64,000 nucleotides of DNA from Astropecten irregularis (Eukaryota > Echinodermata > Asteroidea > Paxillosida > Astropectinidae): the NCBI GenBank assembly GCA_963971285.1, contig OZ020254.1:15344932-15408931 (forward strand), in the 5' to 3' direction. Shown in pieces: positions 11,816 through 22,317 of the stretch; positions within the stretch are counted from its first letter, which is position 1; every line of letters begins with the position of its first letter. The notes under the pieces are model-generated. The model saw nothing but the letters and a program-made list of their open reading frames with translations. It did no database searches and was not told where the DNA came from. A program made the position numbers and the translations under genes.

Positions 11816-12240
11816 TTGGCCCCAGGTGTGTTAATTCAGCTTCTGCAGGTCTGTCCATGTGGCAGAGTCTCACCCACCAGCCTGCTAGTGTCACTGATGT
11901 AGACCTGCATGGTCATGACTCCACCACATGATCCAGGTGGACTGGATCCTACAGGTGGCAGACAAGATGATTCCTCAGGGTAGTGTAGGATTTGAATACG
12001 GTGTGGATCCTCCTTTCCTTAGATGCCGTCCAGGAAGGGGAGATTTGAATACGGTGTGGATCCTCCTTTCCTTAGATGCCGTCCAGGAAGGGGAGATTTG
12101 AATACGGTGTGGATCCTCCTTTCCTTAGATGCCGTCCAGGAAGGGGAGATTTGAATACGGTGTGGATCCTCCTTTCCTTAGATGCCGTCCAGGAAGGGGA
12201 GCATCGTGTTTTGGACTTGGAACAAAGAACAAAGATTGAG
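11816..12240 (-). mobile_element. Penelope-like fragment with expanded internal minisatellite
   Basis: 11850-12041 is a diverged copy of 59560-59780 in the same orientation (shared order of the GIY-YIG-coding segment, then the block ending CCAGGAAGGGGA). A 53-bp part of that segment has been multiplied to four nearly identical copies (11989-12200). The coding frame is lost. Confidence 0.65.
11989..12200. repeat. Minisatellite, 53-bp unit, 4 copies
   Basis: Units start at 11989, 12042, 12095 and 12148 (GATTTGAATACGGTGTGGAT...). Copies are essentially identical, which points to recent expansion or homogenisation. Confidence 0.95.
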
Positions 12241-12681
12241 ACATCTTCAAGAAATGTCCAGGCTGACCGGGCTGATTAGTTTAGCCCATCCCTTAGCTTA
12301 TAGAGAAGGCCAGAAGCATGGGTGTAACTCCCCATCAATGTATACCCCCAATGTGACTAGACAGCTGATTGGTCTACTCTCCAATCAGTGAATCCTACTT
12401 CGCCACAAGCTGACACTCTTTAGACTCATACGCTGTGTACATGAAAGACACTCAATATTGGAAAGTTCTCAGCTTATGAATAATTTGGTCATGAACATGG
12501 TACAAAATGTTATATTTCAAAGGATTTTTGGCACATACAGTGTACTTGGGAAAAAAGGTTGTGATTTAAGTGTGTAGTTTCACCATTCTCTGCCAGCCCC
12601 AAAACACAATTATCCTTCAGAGTATTATCTCTGTAGAAAATTGAGTGGTGCAACATTGAATGATTAACTTGACTTTTGAAG

Positions 12682-12802
12682 GTGAGAGACCCTCAGCAGG
12701 ATACAATAGAAGCAAGTCCAGAGAAGCTGAGAGATATATCCATTGAGTCAGTAAGCAAAAGACTTCGTTTTGAGGAAACTCCTACTTCATTCGCAATGTC
12801 AG
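12682..12802 (+). CDS. REC8: REC8-like kleisin, internal exon
   Basis: A 121-bp exon between TTTTGAAG and GTTAGA. Encodes about 40 residues of charged linker, including RDISIESVSKRLRFEETPTS. Phase 0 at start, one base over at the end. No known domain; assigned by phase continuity, splice sites and composition. Confidence 0.6.
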
Positions 12803-13232
12803 GTTAGATTTTCAAATATATATGATTTTGCTTGACGCCTATATAGACCATGTGCCTGCATTGTACCATCATCTATTAAGCCCTGTGATTGATTTAAAGT
12901 GGTGGTACCTGATTAATTTTTTTGGTTATCTCCATGAATTTTCACTTGCTTTAAATTAATAATATTTAAAATATTTTAGAGTTGTCCAGACATTGCAGAT
13001 AGCTGACTGTAGTGATGGCCAAATCACTAAATTGATCAAGTCTGTCATTTCTGGTTTGATTATATACAGCGCAAGGTACAGCCCGTGATTGCACATGCAT
13101 GTATACCCAATTTGTATCAGCAAACATATTATGCTAAATGGATTTGTATTGCACTGGATGAGTATTCCTTTGTGTCATTAATGTCTGTATATATATACAT
13201 TTCATAATGTGCATACCTTATCCTTGTCTCAG

Positions 13233-13305
13233 ATGCAAGTCATTTGTCTGAGTCTAGAGACAGCACCCAACCTTCAAGCTTCCAAATGGAACCTGGTACA
13301 GTCAG
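13233..13305 (+). CDS. REC8: REC8-like kleisin, internal exon
   Basis: A 73-bp exon between TTGTCTCAG and GTGAGA, encoding DASHLSESRDSTQPSSFQME and a few more residues. Ser-rich linker of the kind that separase and kinases act on in kleisins, but no specific site is claimed. Phases fit both neighbours. Confidence 0.55.
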
Positions 13306-13680
13306 GTGAGAAATCATCTGCTTTCATGTTGTTTCATACTTGTCTTATGTTCAATTAATTCTACATCTGAGATTTTGTAACTGGGCATCTGTGGTTTCTG
13401 CATTTATATAAGATTTTCAAACGTTAGTAGATGTTCAGTAGTAAGCTGAGATGTGTTCACACATTTTTTAATATATATTTAGCACAAACTAGTAGTAACA
13501 CTTTTGGAAAAGAGTCAAGACAAGTCTAAGGTTTAAGTAAAACAAATCTTTCATAATAATCGATAGATGTTATGAATGATTGTATGCTTACCTTTTTTAC
13601 CCAATGAAGTCGCAGCTTAATTTGAATATCTTCTGTGGGTGGGGGAAAGCTGACATTCCGATTCATACCAGAGTGTGTTA

Positions 13681-14204
13681 GTCAAGGAGCATAGTTCTGA
13701 AAACCCTCTTATTAAGGAGTTAGCTCAACACCCACTACATCTAAGGTTGACTTCATAAATTGGAATTTTATACAATTAACAGCTTTGATAGGTAGTATAT
13801 GTGACTTCAAATTGTGGTATCACTTTGGAGAAAATGTGGTATCATTTGAGGATCAACAAAAAACTAGTTTTACTTTCCCACAATGCAACAGAAAAAAAGG
13901 GGCGTGGTGGTATTTTCTGCCCCCAAGTCCTTGATATGTATTTTGGTGAATGATTATGTGATTATATCATTCATAATCCATTCACAGAGAAATAACAATT
14001 AAAAAAATAAGTCAGAAGCAAGACCTTAAACTCATTTGTTGAATTTTCTTTTGTTTTTCTTATTTTTTGGGGGAAATATTACAATAATTTTTGTGATATT
14101 ACACAAAAGTGCTACCACAATTTGAGGCCACAGAGTACCTAGAACTGTTCCCTGAGGTCTATTCCATCAATTTCAGATGTGGTTGGGGTTGAGTGCTCCT
14201 TGAC
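13681..14204. mobile_element. MITE with GTCAAGGAGCA terminal inverted repeats and TA duplication
   Basis: GTCAAGGAGCA at 13681 and TGCTCCTTGAC ending at 14204, both flanked by TA (13679-13680 and 14205-14206). A second inward pair (GTGGTATCAC near 13818, GTGCTACCAC near 14109) supports the palindrome. Non-coding, 524 bp. Confidence 0.7.
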
Positions 14205-14835
14205 TATGTCTTTTGACTCCACAAATTGAACAAACCAAATTGTGGACATGTTGGATGTCCAGCATTAAGGTCTATTTGTAAACATTTGCAAGCAGTTAGT
14301 TGGTTTGAATTTCTGTGAGCCTTTGCATTAATAAAAAAAAAGACAACAATGCAGCAATGCATATACACGTATGCCTGATTGCAACGGTCTTAATGTAGTT
14401 TAAAATGATTGTTAATATACCTCAATAATCTTATAGCCGTGGTCATTGAAGTTGGTGACATTTTCTAGTTTGCTTTTTCAAATGAATTTTTTTTTTAATC
14501 AGACCAACTTTTTCTTTGTGACATTTATTTCACTAAAAGAAGTAATATTTGCACATTGTTTTCCACTTCCAAAATCAAGTCACCATTCAAATTATCAAAA
14601 TAATTTTACAGAATTAAAGTTTAAAGGTTTTTGAGTCAGTGATTTGTTTGCACTGTAGTTCAACTCCGGTCATACTAGACCTCTTTTGTCATTTTTCTTT
14701 TAACTCATTTCTGATTGTACTATGTACAAGCTTCTAATACATCACAATAGTTTGTGATGAATGAAAAAATGTGCACATTCATGTTGAAATGTTTCATACT
14801 GAATGATTTTATAAATAAATACCTTTTGCCTATAG

Positions 14836-15051
14836 ACATAAACGCCGTCTGACAGAGCAGAGTATCGAGGAAGAAGTAATTGATCAGGATGATAAGATGA
14901 TGATGCTGGGTGTACCAGATGATATGCCCCCTATCTCTGAACCTGGATATTTGGATACACTACATAATATACAAGAAACAACTAAATCACCAGAGATTAG
15001 TACATCTGAAGAAGAACACCTGATCAATATTCCACATTCAAATGTCATCAG
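14836..15051 (+). CDS. REC8: REC8-like kleisin, large linker exon
   Basis: A 216-bp exon between TGCCTATAG and GTGAGA. Encodes an acidic stretch (EEEVIDQDDKMMMLGVPDDM and onward to EEEHLINIPHSNVIR). Acidic, proline-spaced linkers precede the C-terminal winged helix in REC8 and RAD21. Phase 2 at both ends. Confidence 0.65.
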
Positions 15052-15255
15052 GTGAGATGTGGATTAAGCTGATCAAAGTAGGTATCACAAACAAGATTCC
15101 ACACATGTTCTCATACAACCTGGCACATTATTGGTTGTGTCTGTGAATAAACCACAGTGCATCATATGGTATGTACCTTACATGGAAAGTCAGGTAAGAT
15201 TGGGCACCTTTGTGTAACTAGTATATTGTAATAAAATAACAACAGGAAAAAAGCT

Positions 15256-15350
15256 GATTAAAAGGTGATGTTGTGTTGTTGGTAGCGACGTTTTGGCTGC
15301 TGGAACTGCTAGCTTTCATTAGGCAACTGATGAACTGCTGCAGAGTCCTT
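15256..15350 (-). mobile_element. Penelope-type 3' terminal fragment (degenerate hammerhead-like block)
   Basis: The reverse complement has CTAATGA, an imperfect hairpin (AGCTAGCAG / CAGCAGCC region) and AAAACGTCGC. It is the same terminal block found at 41934 (+), 59095 (-) and 40430 (-), with two core changes that would inactivate a hammerhead. Confidence 0.6.
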
Positions 15351-15809
15351 TATATCCTGTTGGTTAGCATCTGTATTCACTCTTGTTTTCAATGAAGTAC
15401 ACATGTATCTGAATATTGTGGTGAAATTAACTCAATACATACTCTACCCATGGTTGGCTTTTTTATGCTAAAAGGCCTATTTACACATACGCGACAATTT
15501 GTCGCATATATTTTTAACTGCGCACAAATCAATGGGCCTGTTTACATTTACGCGACAAAGTAGTGCGACTTGTCGCGCGACTTTTTGAAATCAAATTGAA
15601 AGTGATTTTGTCGCGCGACAAAAAAAGATGCACACGTATTTCCCTATGTCCTAACGTGCCAGCTGTATTGATTGCTTGGGAAAGATGGACAAAATAATAA
15701 TAACTGGGGTCCAGAAATATAATTAATTGTCTGAAGCATCCAACAAACATTATATAGATGCCGGGTGCCGAGATTCATTGTGTCAAATCCAGTGTAAAGG
15801 TGGAAAATT

Positions 15810-15858
15810 GTTCTCACTATTTAGTGACGTTTCACTGATAAGCTATCAGTTTCATCAG
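15810..15858 (-). ncRNA. Hammerhead-like motif, inverted copy
   Basis: Complement of 15852-15858 is CTGATGA and of 15829-15833 is GAAAC, with the same stem II between. The stem III hairpin is kept but the base triplet after it is GAA instead of GTA, which would remove the cleavage site. Confidence 0.45.
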
Positions 15859-15875
15859 ACTGGCGACTCATAATA

Positions 15876-15899
15876 TAATAATAATAATAATAATAATTT
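15876..15899. repeat. (TAA)n microsatellite
   Basis: Uninterrupted TAA/AAT repeats next to the SINE at 16040; likely its 3' tail region. Confidence 0.85.
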
Positions 15900-16225
15900 G
15901 GGAGGCTAATCATCCTTACTGGCAGCTGGGGTGCTGAATTGCGAAGGATGCGACTTCAACGTGATCGAGTAGCAGGCTTTCATGGGCGCCCTTGGCTGCC
16001 AGCCACATCAACCCATATATGATCACGGAGTACAGCCTGAGATCGAAAGTGTTTGATTTTTGTGGAGGGAGGAAAACCGGATCACCTGGAGAAAAACCCT
16101 CGTAGCATAGGAGAGAACCAACGCACAACTCTACTCACATATGACCCAGACCGGATTCGAACCCGGGACACATTGGTGAGAGGCGAGTGCCTAACGCACT
16201 TGCCACCCATACCACTGCTTGCTGT
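15900..16225 (-). mobile_element. tRNA-derived SINE inserted in the Penelope copy
   Basis: On the minus strand, 16205-16140 resembles a tRNA with a box B GGGTTCGAATCC (about 16150-16161), followed by a body that includes a Pu/Py-rich segment (complement of TTTTTGTGGAGGGAGGAAAA at 16057-16076) and the (TAA)n end at 15876-15899. The tRNA head then body then microsatellite order is that of a SINE on the minus strand. Confidence 0.65.
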
Positions 16226-17014
16226 CCTTTTATTGACGTTGAAGACTGCCGTAGAGGGCGTGGTAATGAGACCGTCAAAGATGTTATGTAACTTGTAGGC
16301 CCCCTCGTCCCTGTTGAGCACATGGTCACCTCTCCTCCTGATCCAAATGGATTCTTTAAGCCATCTGGTGGTTTTGTTCGATTCCTGGTCTATGATTTTT
16401 GCATTGTCCCAGTCAATGATGTGGTTGGTGTCTATGACATGGTCTGTGATGGCCGATTCATGCTGCTCCGTAGAAGACTCCTTGCGAGTTGCTCTGGTGT
16501 ATGGTCTGTGTTCAAACTTGTTGACCTCCTTCTGATGTTCTTCCAACCTAATGCCAAAAGCGCGACCTGTTTCGCCAATAAAAGATTTAGAACAATTGGC
16601 GCAAGGGATCTCATATACTTGCGGTTCGCAAGGTCAAACAAGATAGGCTGAATCCCAAACCCAACAAGACCTCAAACAAGAAGTGCAATGACCTGAACAA
16701 CAAATCTATAAAGGGCCTTGTCGTTGTCCCCTATGTTGCTGGTCTCACCGAACGAGTCTCCCGTGCGTTCCGTAAGCATGGCTTCTCTACTACAGCAAGC
16801 CTCATAGAACCTTGCGGAGCTACTTGGTTCACCCTAACTAGACCCTTGCCGGAAAGCGGACGCGATATATGAGATCCCTTGCGCCAATTGTTGTAAATCT
16901 TTTAGGGGGGGGCCTACAAGTTACATAACATCTTTGACGGTCTTATTGCCACGCCCTCTACGGCAGTCTCCAACGTCAATAAAAGGACAGTGTGCAGTGG
17001 TATGAGTCGCCAGT

Positions 17015-17063
17015 CTGATGAAACTGATAGCTTATCAGTGAAACATCACTAAATAGTGAGTAA
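17015..17063 (+). ncRNA. Hammerhead-ribozyme-like motif in Penelope terminal region
   Basis: CTGATGA (17015-17021), then a hairpin ACTGATAGCTTATCAGT (17023-17039), then GAAAC (17040-17044), then TCACT-AAAT-AGTGA (stem III candidate, 17046-17059) and GTA, an allowed NUH cleavage triplet. Core order and strict residues match the hammerhead. Stem I complementarity is weak, so activity is uncertain. Penelope-like elements are known to carry hammerheads. Confidence 0.5.
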
Positions 17064-17070
17064 AATTTTC

Positions 17071-17859
17071 AAAATTAAAAAAATTTGACACAATGAATCT
17101 CCAAAAATATCTGTCAATCTACAATCCAGATGAATCTATTCAAAGATGTAGGCTTGCACTTCCTGCCCGATTGCGATTTTGCAACTGTACTTCGCTGGTT
17201 CACGTTTGTATACTTTGAATGGTGCAGCGCTGATACCAGTTGTGGAATTTTCTGGATGCAATATGCTGCTGTGTCGGCAGGGCCATGCGGTCATGTGGTG
17301 TGCATGCAGTGTGCATGATGCATCATGCGCAATGTTTACATACACATACACGTGGGCCCAGTGTTAAGTCTGATGCACACATAGACAATGACATGTACAG
17401 TTGATTCGTTGGAAAAAACTTGAACTGAACTAAATTTTTATTGATAGCACTTCCTTGAATTAATTGTATGACCTTCATGTAGTGTTAACCATTAAATCTA
17501 GTGCTGCACAGCCTCGCAATAATAATAATAATAATAGCGGACATTTATATTGCACAGCTACTATATGAATATACTCTACTGCACATTACACCCCTCTGAA
17601 GGCGATGAATTGAGGGGGATTAAAGTCACCACAAGTCTTGACATGCATGGTGCCCACACCATCCCATTGAATAGATTTAAGATTAAATAAAATAACATTA
17701 TGGGTTGAAACTTGAAGTCTTCACTAAGGAACATTGACCGACCGAAGATCGGTTCGTTGCTTGGTGAAAATGTTTGTTGTTGAAAAGTTGCATTACCCGT
17801 AGTTTTGAAAAGATGCTGTTGTAAATGGGTTGAGAACAACGCTTTTGCTCGCATTGGGT
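17071..17859. other. Intron with SINE tail fragment and microsatellite
   Basis: (TAA)n at 17518-17536 followed by GACATTTATATTGCACAG, the same tail seen at 35850-35880 for a full SINE. The rest is plain intron; overlapping short frames on both strands at 17130-17367 show no domain. Confidence 0.5.
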
Positions 17860-18021
17860 CAGCCAAAGTCGTCGTTATACTTGGAGTCTCGTAATTTCCA
17901 TGCTCGTAATAACCAAATATTTCTCCATAGTAATGTGCACAAATTTATCGGGACTGGGGAAATATGCTCGCTAAATCCGGGTTGTCGTTATTTCCAAGCT
18001 CGTTATAATGGGAGTTGACTG
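17860..18021. mobile_element. pogo/Tigger-type transposon end
   Basis: Ends in CTCGTTATAATGGGAGTTGACTGTA, with the CAGTYRACTYCC-type terminus and TA expected for pogo/Tigger elements. The same type of internal wording (CTCGTTAT, TTTCCAAGC) repeats inward at 17867-17935. A left terminus was not identified with confidence. Confidence 0.5.
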
Positions 18022-18509
18022 TATTAAGAAAGCAGGCATGAGAACTCAACCATGGAAACTGCACTGATGTCTATGCAACCTATGTGTCAGAATTATTCTC
18101 AAAGCCCACTTTCTTTTATTTCAAACCAACATAAAGGACTAACAGGTATCCCTGTAATTCTAAAAGGCTTTGTTTTTTCTGGTACAATATAAACTGGCTA
18201 TATTGTATACATGATTGTCTTGCTAGAAATCCTTTTGAATGTGCTTTATATAAGTGGCACTTCAGTGTGATCACTCTCAGAAGTACACATCAATGTTTGT
18301 TACATTCGGGTATCACCATTTCAAACTGGATTGTTAAAACTATACACTCAGCATTGGGAATTTCAATTTCATTTGTCAGTTTGTTTGTCAAGCATTTTGC
18401 TTCATTTCTTTACATGCAGCTATTGCTATGCAACCACTCTTGCAGGTACATATAGAATTTGTTTGAAATAATTCTAATGATGTATTATATTTCTTGTTCT
18501 TAATTGAAG

Positions 18510-18616
18510 AGAAATTGCAGAGTTAACTGCAGCTGATGAGACGATAAGATTCAGAGATCTTGTGCCTTTGTCCACCTCGTGTAGCATTGCAGCCAAGGTA
18601 TTCAGTGTGTGTCTTG
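18510..18616 (+). CDS. REC8: REC8-like kleisin, start of C-terminal winged helix
   Basis: A 107-bp exon between TTAATTGAAG and GTAAGT. Encodes EIAELTAADETIRFRDLVPL and then STSCSIAAKVFSVCL. The pattern (F-x-x-L-hydrophobic ... AA-K/R-x-F) is the first half of the kleisin C-terminal winged-helix domain, which binds the SMC1 head. One base carried to the last exon. Confidence 0.8.
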
Positions 18617-18654
18617 GTAAGTAATAGCTATGCTACTTAAATAATGCTTTGGGA

Positions 18655-18745
18655 AAGTGAACAAAGAAAAATTGACTGGAAAGGGATTTGAACCAGCAAT
18701 CTCCGGAATACCGTACCAGCGCTCTTACCAACTCTTAATTAAAAA
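18655..18745 (-). mobile_element. tRNA-derived SINE fragment
   Basis: GTGAACAAAGAAAAATTGACTGG then GGGATTTGAACCAGC, the complement of a tRNA box B (GGTTCAAATCCC). Same family as 48755, 56745 and 56930. Overlaps a spurious open frame running to 19100. Confidence 0.65.
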
Positions 18746-19361
18746 TGACATTGCTGATTTTGGAACAGGTTTAGTTTTTGTTTGGATTTTTTTATTATTA
18801 GCTTTGTGCAGTAAGACTGTTTTTTCTTTATCTATTATCATCTTTTTCTGCTCAGTTTATATGAGGTATCTTATGAAAGGTAATCAGCTGAAGTTAATTC
18901 TAAAATGTGAGAGTCATTTGAATTTTATTAGTAAATTTTGTTCGATCTCGATAACCACAAATGCTACGGAAATAATTCTCTTTGCAAAAGCTATGTTACA
19001 TCATGTAGATGTACATGCTGCCATGAAATTTACCATGACGTTATCAAAAAGGCTGATTTTTGTTAGCAGCATAGCTCAAGAACGACAAGTGCTACGGTAA
19101 TGGTTCTTTTTGTAAAAGATGTTAGATCTTGTAGATGTCCATGCTGTTGTTAAATTACCTGTGACGTCATTATGACTTAAATTAAAAATAAATTAAATAA
19201 AGTCGGAACAGCTCTGTGTTCATCCACGAACACTTAAATGTATAGTTTATTTTGTTATAATTGCCAGTTACTGTTCCACATTCATGACATTTAAAGCAGT
19301 ATTTTGATTTTGACTGACATTGATTTATGAGTGATTTGTCTAATTTGTTGATTGATTACAG

Positions 19362-19444
19362 ATTACGCTGCACTGAAGCTGATACAGGTGCAACAGGAAC
19401 TTGCATATGATGATATCTACATCAGACGAGGCCCATTATTTTAA
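19362..19444 (+). CDS. REC8: REC8-like kleisin, terminal exon
   Basis: An 83-bp exon after TTGATTACAG. Encodes DYAALKLIQVQQELAYDDIY followed by IRRGPLF and a TAA stop. The Q-x-x-(P/A)-Y-x-D-I-x-(I/V) block and the GP-L/R-F end are hallmarks of the REC8/RAD21 C-terminus; the residue pattern is closer to what I recall for REC8 than RAD21. This anchors the whole gene model. A polyadenylation signal AATAAA follows at 19530-19535. Confidence 0.85.
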
Positions 19445-19529
19445 CTCATCACTACTTGTATACATGTAGTGTTGAGTTATAATAATTCAGTGTTCTTGCC
19501 AAGCATGTTTTCTTCATGTTGATAATTGC

Positions 19530-19535
19530 AATAAA
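19530..19535 (+). terminator. Polyadenylation signal of the kleisin gene
   Basis: AATAAA 86 nt after the stop codon, a plausible distance for the final exon. Confidence 0.6.
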
Positions 19536-19849
19536 ATTTGAACAACAGTTAGGCCTATGCAAAATATGGTTCAAATAATTAAATATGTTTAAAATGTACT
19601 ACTCATGAATCATTGGAGTATTACTTCTAAGAAAGTATGTCACCTTGAGTTACCTATAACATACTTGGTTATATCCAGCAAAAATGCAGCTGCTTTGGGC
19701 TTTTTTCATAATTCAGTTAAACATACAGTTAAGGGTTGTCAGTTTTCTGATCCCCAAATGTTCCAAGTGTTAAGATAGTTATTGGGCACTTTATACTACT
19801 GTATTGTTATGAATTTTAAATTATTTTGGTCGGGAAATAGATAATATGC

Positions 19850-20060
19850 AAATTAAGCTTGCCCTTCACCGTCATGGATGTGCTCAGTGCTTGTGAGACC
19901 ACGTGAAAAAATCACATGCTGGCTCAGGTGGGATTCGAACCCCACAACCATGACATCTGCACTAGTTAAGCAGGAGGTCGTGGGTTTGAATCCCACCTGA
20001 GCCAGCATGTGAGTATACAGTGCTCATCCATGTAGGTGAAGGGCAAGCCTAATTTGCATA
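19850..20060. repeat. Palindrome of two opposed tRNA-like SINE heads
   Basis: Arms of about 95 bp: the left arm holds TGGCTCAGGTGGGATTCGAA, the right arm GTTTGAATCCCACCTGAGCC, each a tRNA T-arm/box B plus acceptor-like 3' end, facing one another. Outer arms (AAGCTTGCCCTTCACC and GGTGAAGGGCAAGCCT) also match. It would form a long hairpin. Downstream of the kleisin 3' end. Confidence 0.75.
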
Positions 20061-21169
20061 TTACTGTATTGTTGATAAGATGTTTATATGTTTCCATTTT
20101 TCTGCATTCTGGCATATGTTTTCATGCAAATTTTTAATGTATTTTAAAAATAACTATTCCAGTTAGATGTTATATCATGTATTTAAAAAAATAGTATTAT
20201 TTCTTTCAAGTGAAACCACTCGAAACATCGCATTTTACAGTATTAAAAAAAACAATTCAAAGGCATGCTATTGTTACCATTACAACTAAATTTTATTGAA
20301 ATAATTGTTTGTGATAATTTTTTTAGAAATGTAAATACATAAATTGTACCAAATGACCATGAATACAACAGGCTCTTCTGTTTGACATTTTGAATGTATA
20401 TATTTGTTGTTATCATGGCCTAGTTTAAGTTAATTGATTGATTCACTGTGAATATATTATCCATTATTATCCCATATTGTCCATCACTAATCATTGTAAT
20501 ATGTGGCTAATCTATGCCAATGAAACATGCTGTTGGCTTCATACAGTAATAGATTCACATATGCTGACAATTTATTTAAGTGACAATGATAAATCTTACA
20601 AAAATTATTTGCAACTGCTAGTACAAAAAATGGGCTTCAAATATAAGGAGACAATATTTAAATGTGAATCGGTCATTTACCCATGATAAACCCTGTTCAA
20701 CCACTGAGTGTTTTGTTATTACATGAGCAAGTGTTTGACTTCTTTGACAAGTGCAATGACTCTACTGAGTGATGTTTTTAAAAGTGCACCTAACATTTAT
20801 GTGTGTGACACTATGTTAAGCTCTGGACAATAAAGTGTACAATGAATATGCACAGTCAGTTGCCTTCCAAAGTTTGTTTACTTTATTCAAGGATAATGGG
20901 AAAGTCTAGACATATTTTTTTATAAAATATTAAAATATAACCATTAGTGGGTAGAACACAATTGTGGCTATAACAAACACATGTCTGTCGAGAGAATGGT
21001 GGATTTACTGTCAGCTGGGAAGGAGTAATTGAGGAAATAGCGGTATAGTTCAGTGATGGTATGATGAAACATAAACCACAATTATAAAAAAAAAAAAAAA
21101 TGCTATATTACTTACTACACCATCTCTTTATACTAGCATAAGGAATACATGTTCATCAATAATTGTTAA
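20061..21169. other. Intergenic, no gene or element recognised
   Basis: AT-rich, with a poly-A tract at 21087-21100. The frame at 20438-20686 has no recognisable domain. Confidence 0.4.
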
Positions 21170-21174
21170 CTTTG

Positions 21175-21292
21175 GGCCTGTTTGTTTCGTGCATGTGATC
21201 CGTGATCTACAGATCCACATTCCATGCTGGGTACGCTAAAATGGGATCCGGATCAGTAAGATCACAGATCTCGTGCGTGAAACAAGCGGGCC
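21175..21292. mobile_element. Small hAT-like MITE, 5-bp CTTTG duplication
   Basis: Ends GGCCTGTTTGTTTCGTGC and its diverged complement ending GAAACAAGCGGGCC; flanked by CTTTG at 21170-21174 and 21293-21297. Interior repeats GATC-rich words (GATCCGTGATC, GATCCGGATC). 118 bp, non-coding. Confidence 0.7.
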
Positions 21293-22317
21293 CTTTGTTA
21301 CGTGTACACCTATAAAATAAGAAACTCGTGATTTGACTCCAGCCTAGACTTGGCTACTCAGTAAAGATGGAACTTACAGCAACACCTGATAGATCAGAGT
21401 TGATCATATTTGCAGAGAGAGACAGCATACATTCGGTATTGCCAATGGTGGCATTGTTCCAAGACTGCAAATATTTATCACCTGAAAGATTGATCAAATT
21501 ACACAAATGAAAAAGGCGGGAGAAATGAACAATGTTCCAGTGCACAATGAAAAGTATGTGCCTATAATGTAATTTACATTACCGGTACATGTGTTGTACA
21601 GTATGTACATGTTACGTGTACACTTAACTGTAGCTGCATGGCTCATGACAAATTTTGTGTACATCCCCTAGTTCAGTACATGTTGTTTATTATGTAATGT
21701 CACATTGCACACAGCACATTGAATATTTGAACAGGCTGGATGTTGTCAAGAAAATAAATTGCTGTATCAGGTCCACCCTTTACATTTGATTTGATCCTCC
21801 ACTAGCTGGAATTGTCACCGCTTTACACTTGAAGGTACGTGTCATAATTTGGTAATTAACATAACGTAACAGAAATCTTCATAGATTTACCAATAACTTA
21901 CAGGGTATAAGGATGGTGATGGTAGAAACATAGCGTTAACATTTTTCTAGAAAAGAGTAAAACCAATTACGAAAAACAATTTTGATCTTTTAAAGATCAA
22001 AAATAAAAGTGAAAAGTGGGAGTTTTTCACTGTTTTCTAAAAAAGTGGGCACTGTGTGAGACTGAAAAGATGACTTACTGTATCTTCCTTGATCTCCATT
22101 TCTTTGACAAAAACCAAAGAACACATACTTTTCAAGTTGGCACAGGGAAGTGAAGAGGGATTTGATCCGGCATGGGGGATTGAAGGGGTAAATGCAAGCA
22201 TGATCAGGATCTGATCCGGCTTTTCAATCCCCCTTTCTGGAAAGATCATAGTGGAATCTGTTGGTCAATGGCATTAGTGCCGCATCAATTTCCACAATGT
22301 GACACAAGGATACCCTG
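21293..22317. other. Intergenic, with copy of a dispersed unclassified repeat
   Basis: 21870-22020 resembles 50590-50740 (shared GGTGATGGTAGAAACATA-like block followed by a GATCAAAA palindrome). An imperfect palindrome spans about 22150-22245 (GGGATTTGATCCGGC and GCCGGCTTTTC-type words). No gene seen. Confidence 0.45.

Larger units (their letters stand above)
15800..17070. mobile_element. Inverted (head-to-head) dimer of a Penelope-like element
   Basis: Left arm (minus): GIY-YIG block VYEIPCANCSKSFIGETGRA at about 16555-16615 and the following frame to about 16250. Right arm (plus): RT C-terminus KGLVVVPYVAGLTERVSRAF at about 16712-16771, then a short copy of the same GIY-YIG block (YEIPCANCCKSF, about 16870-16905), then the same 3' region (16912-17070). 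The outer ends are inverted copies: 15805-15865 against 17005-17065. The right copy has lost most of the endonuclease. A tRNA-derived SINE lies inside the left arm. Confidence 0.75.

Noticed and set aside
16053..16651. Plus-strand open frames over the Penelope/SINE region
   Set aside because: The GIY-YIG motif is on the minus strand; the plus frames are shadows.
17397..18021. Full pogo-type element starting at CAGTTGATTCGTTGG
   Set aside because: The left end matches the right terminus too poorly to define a pair; only the right end is annotated.
18657..19100. 147-codon open frame
   Set aside because: Its start lies in an antisense SINE and the rest is low-complexity intron between two well-supported kleisin exons; no domain.
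20438..20686. 82-codon open frame after the kleisin gene
   Set aside because: AT-rich chance frame with no domain and no promoter or polyadenylation context.
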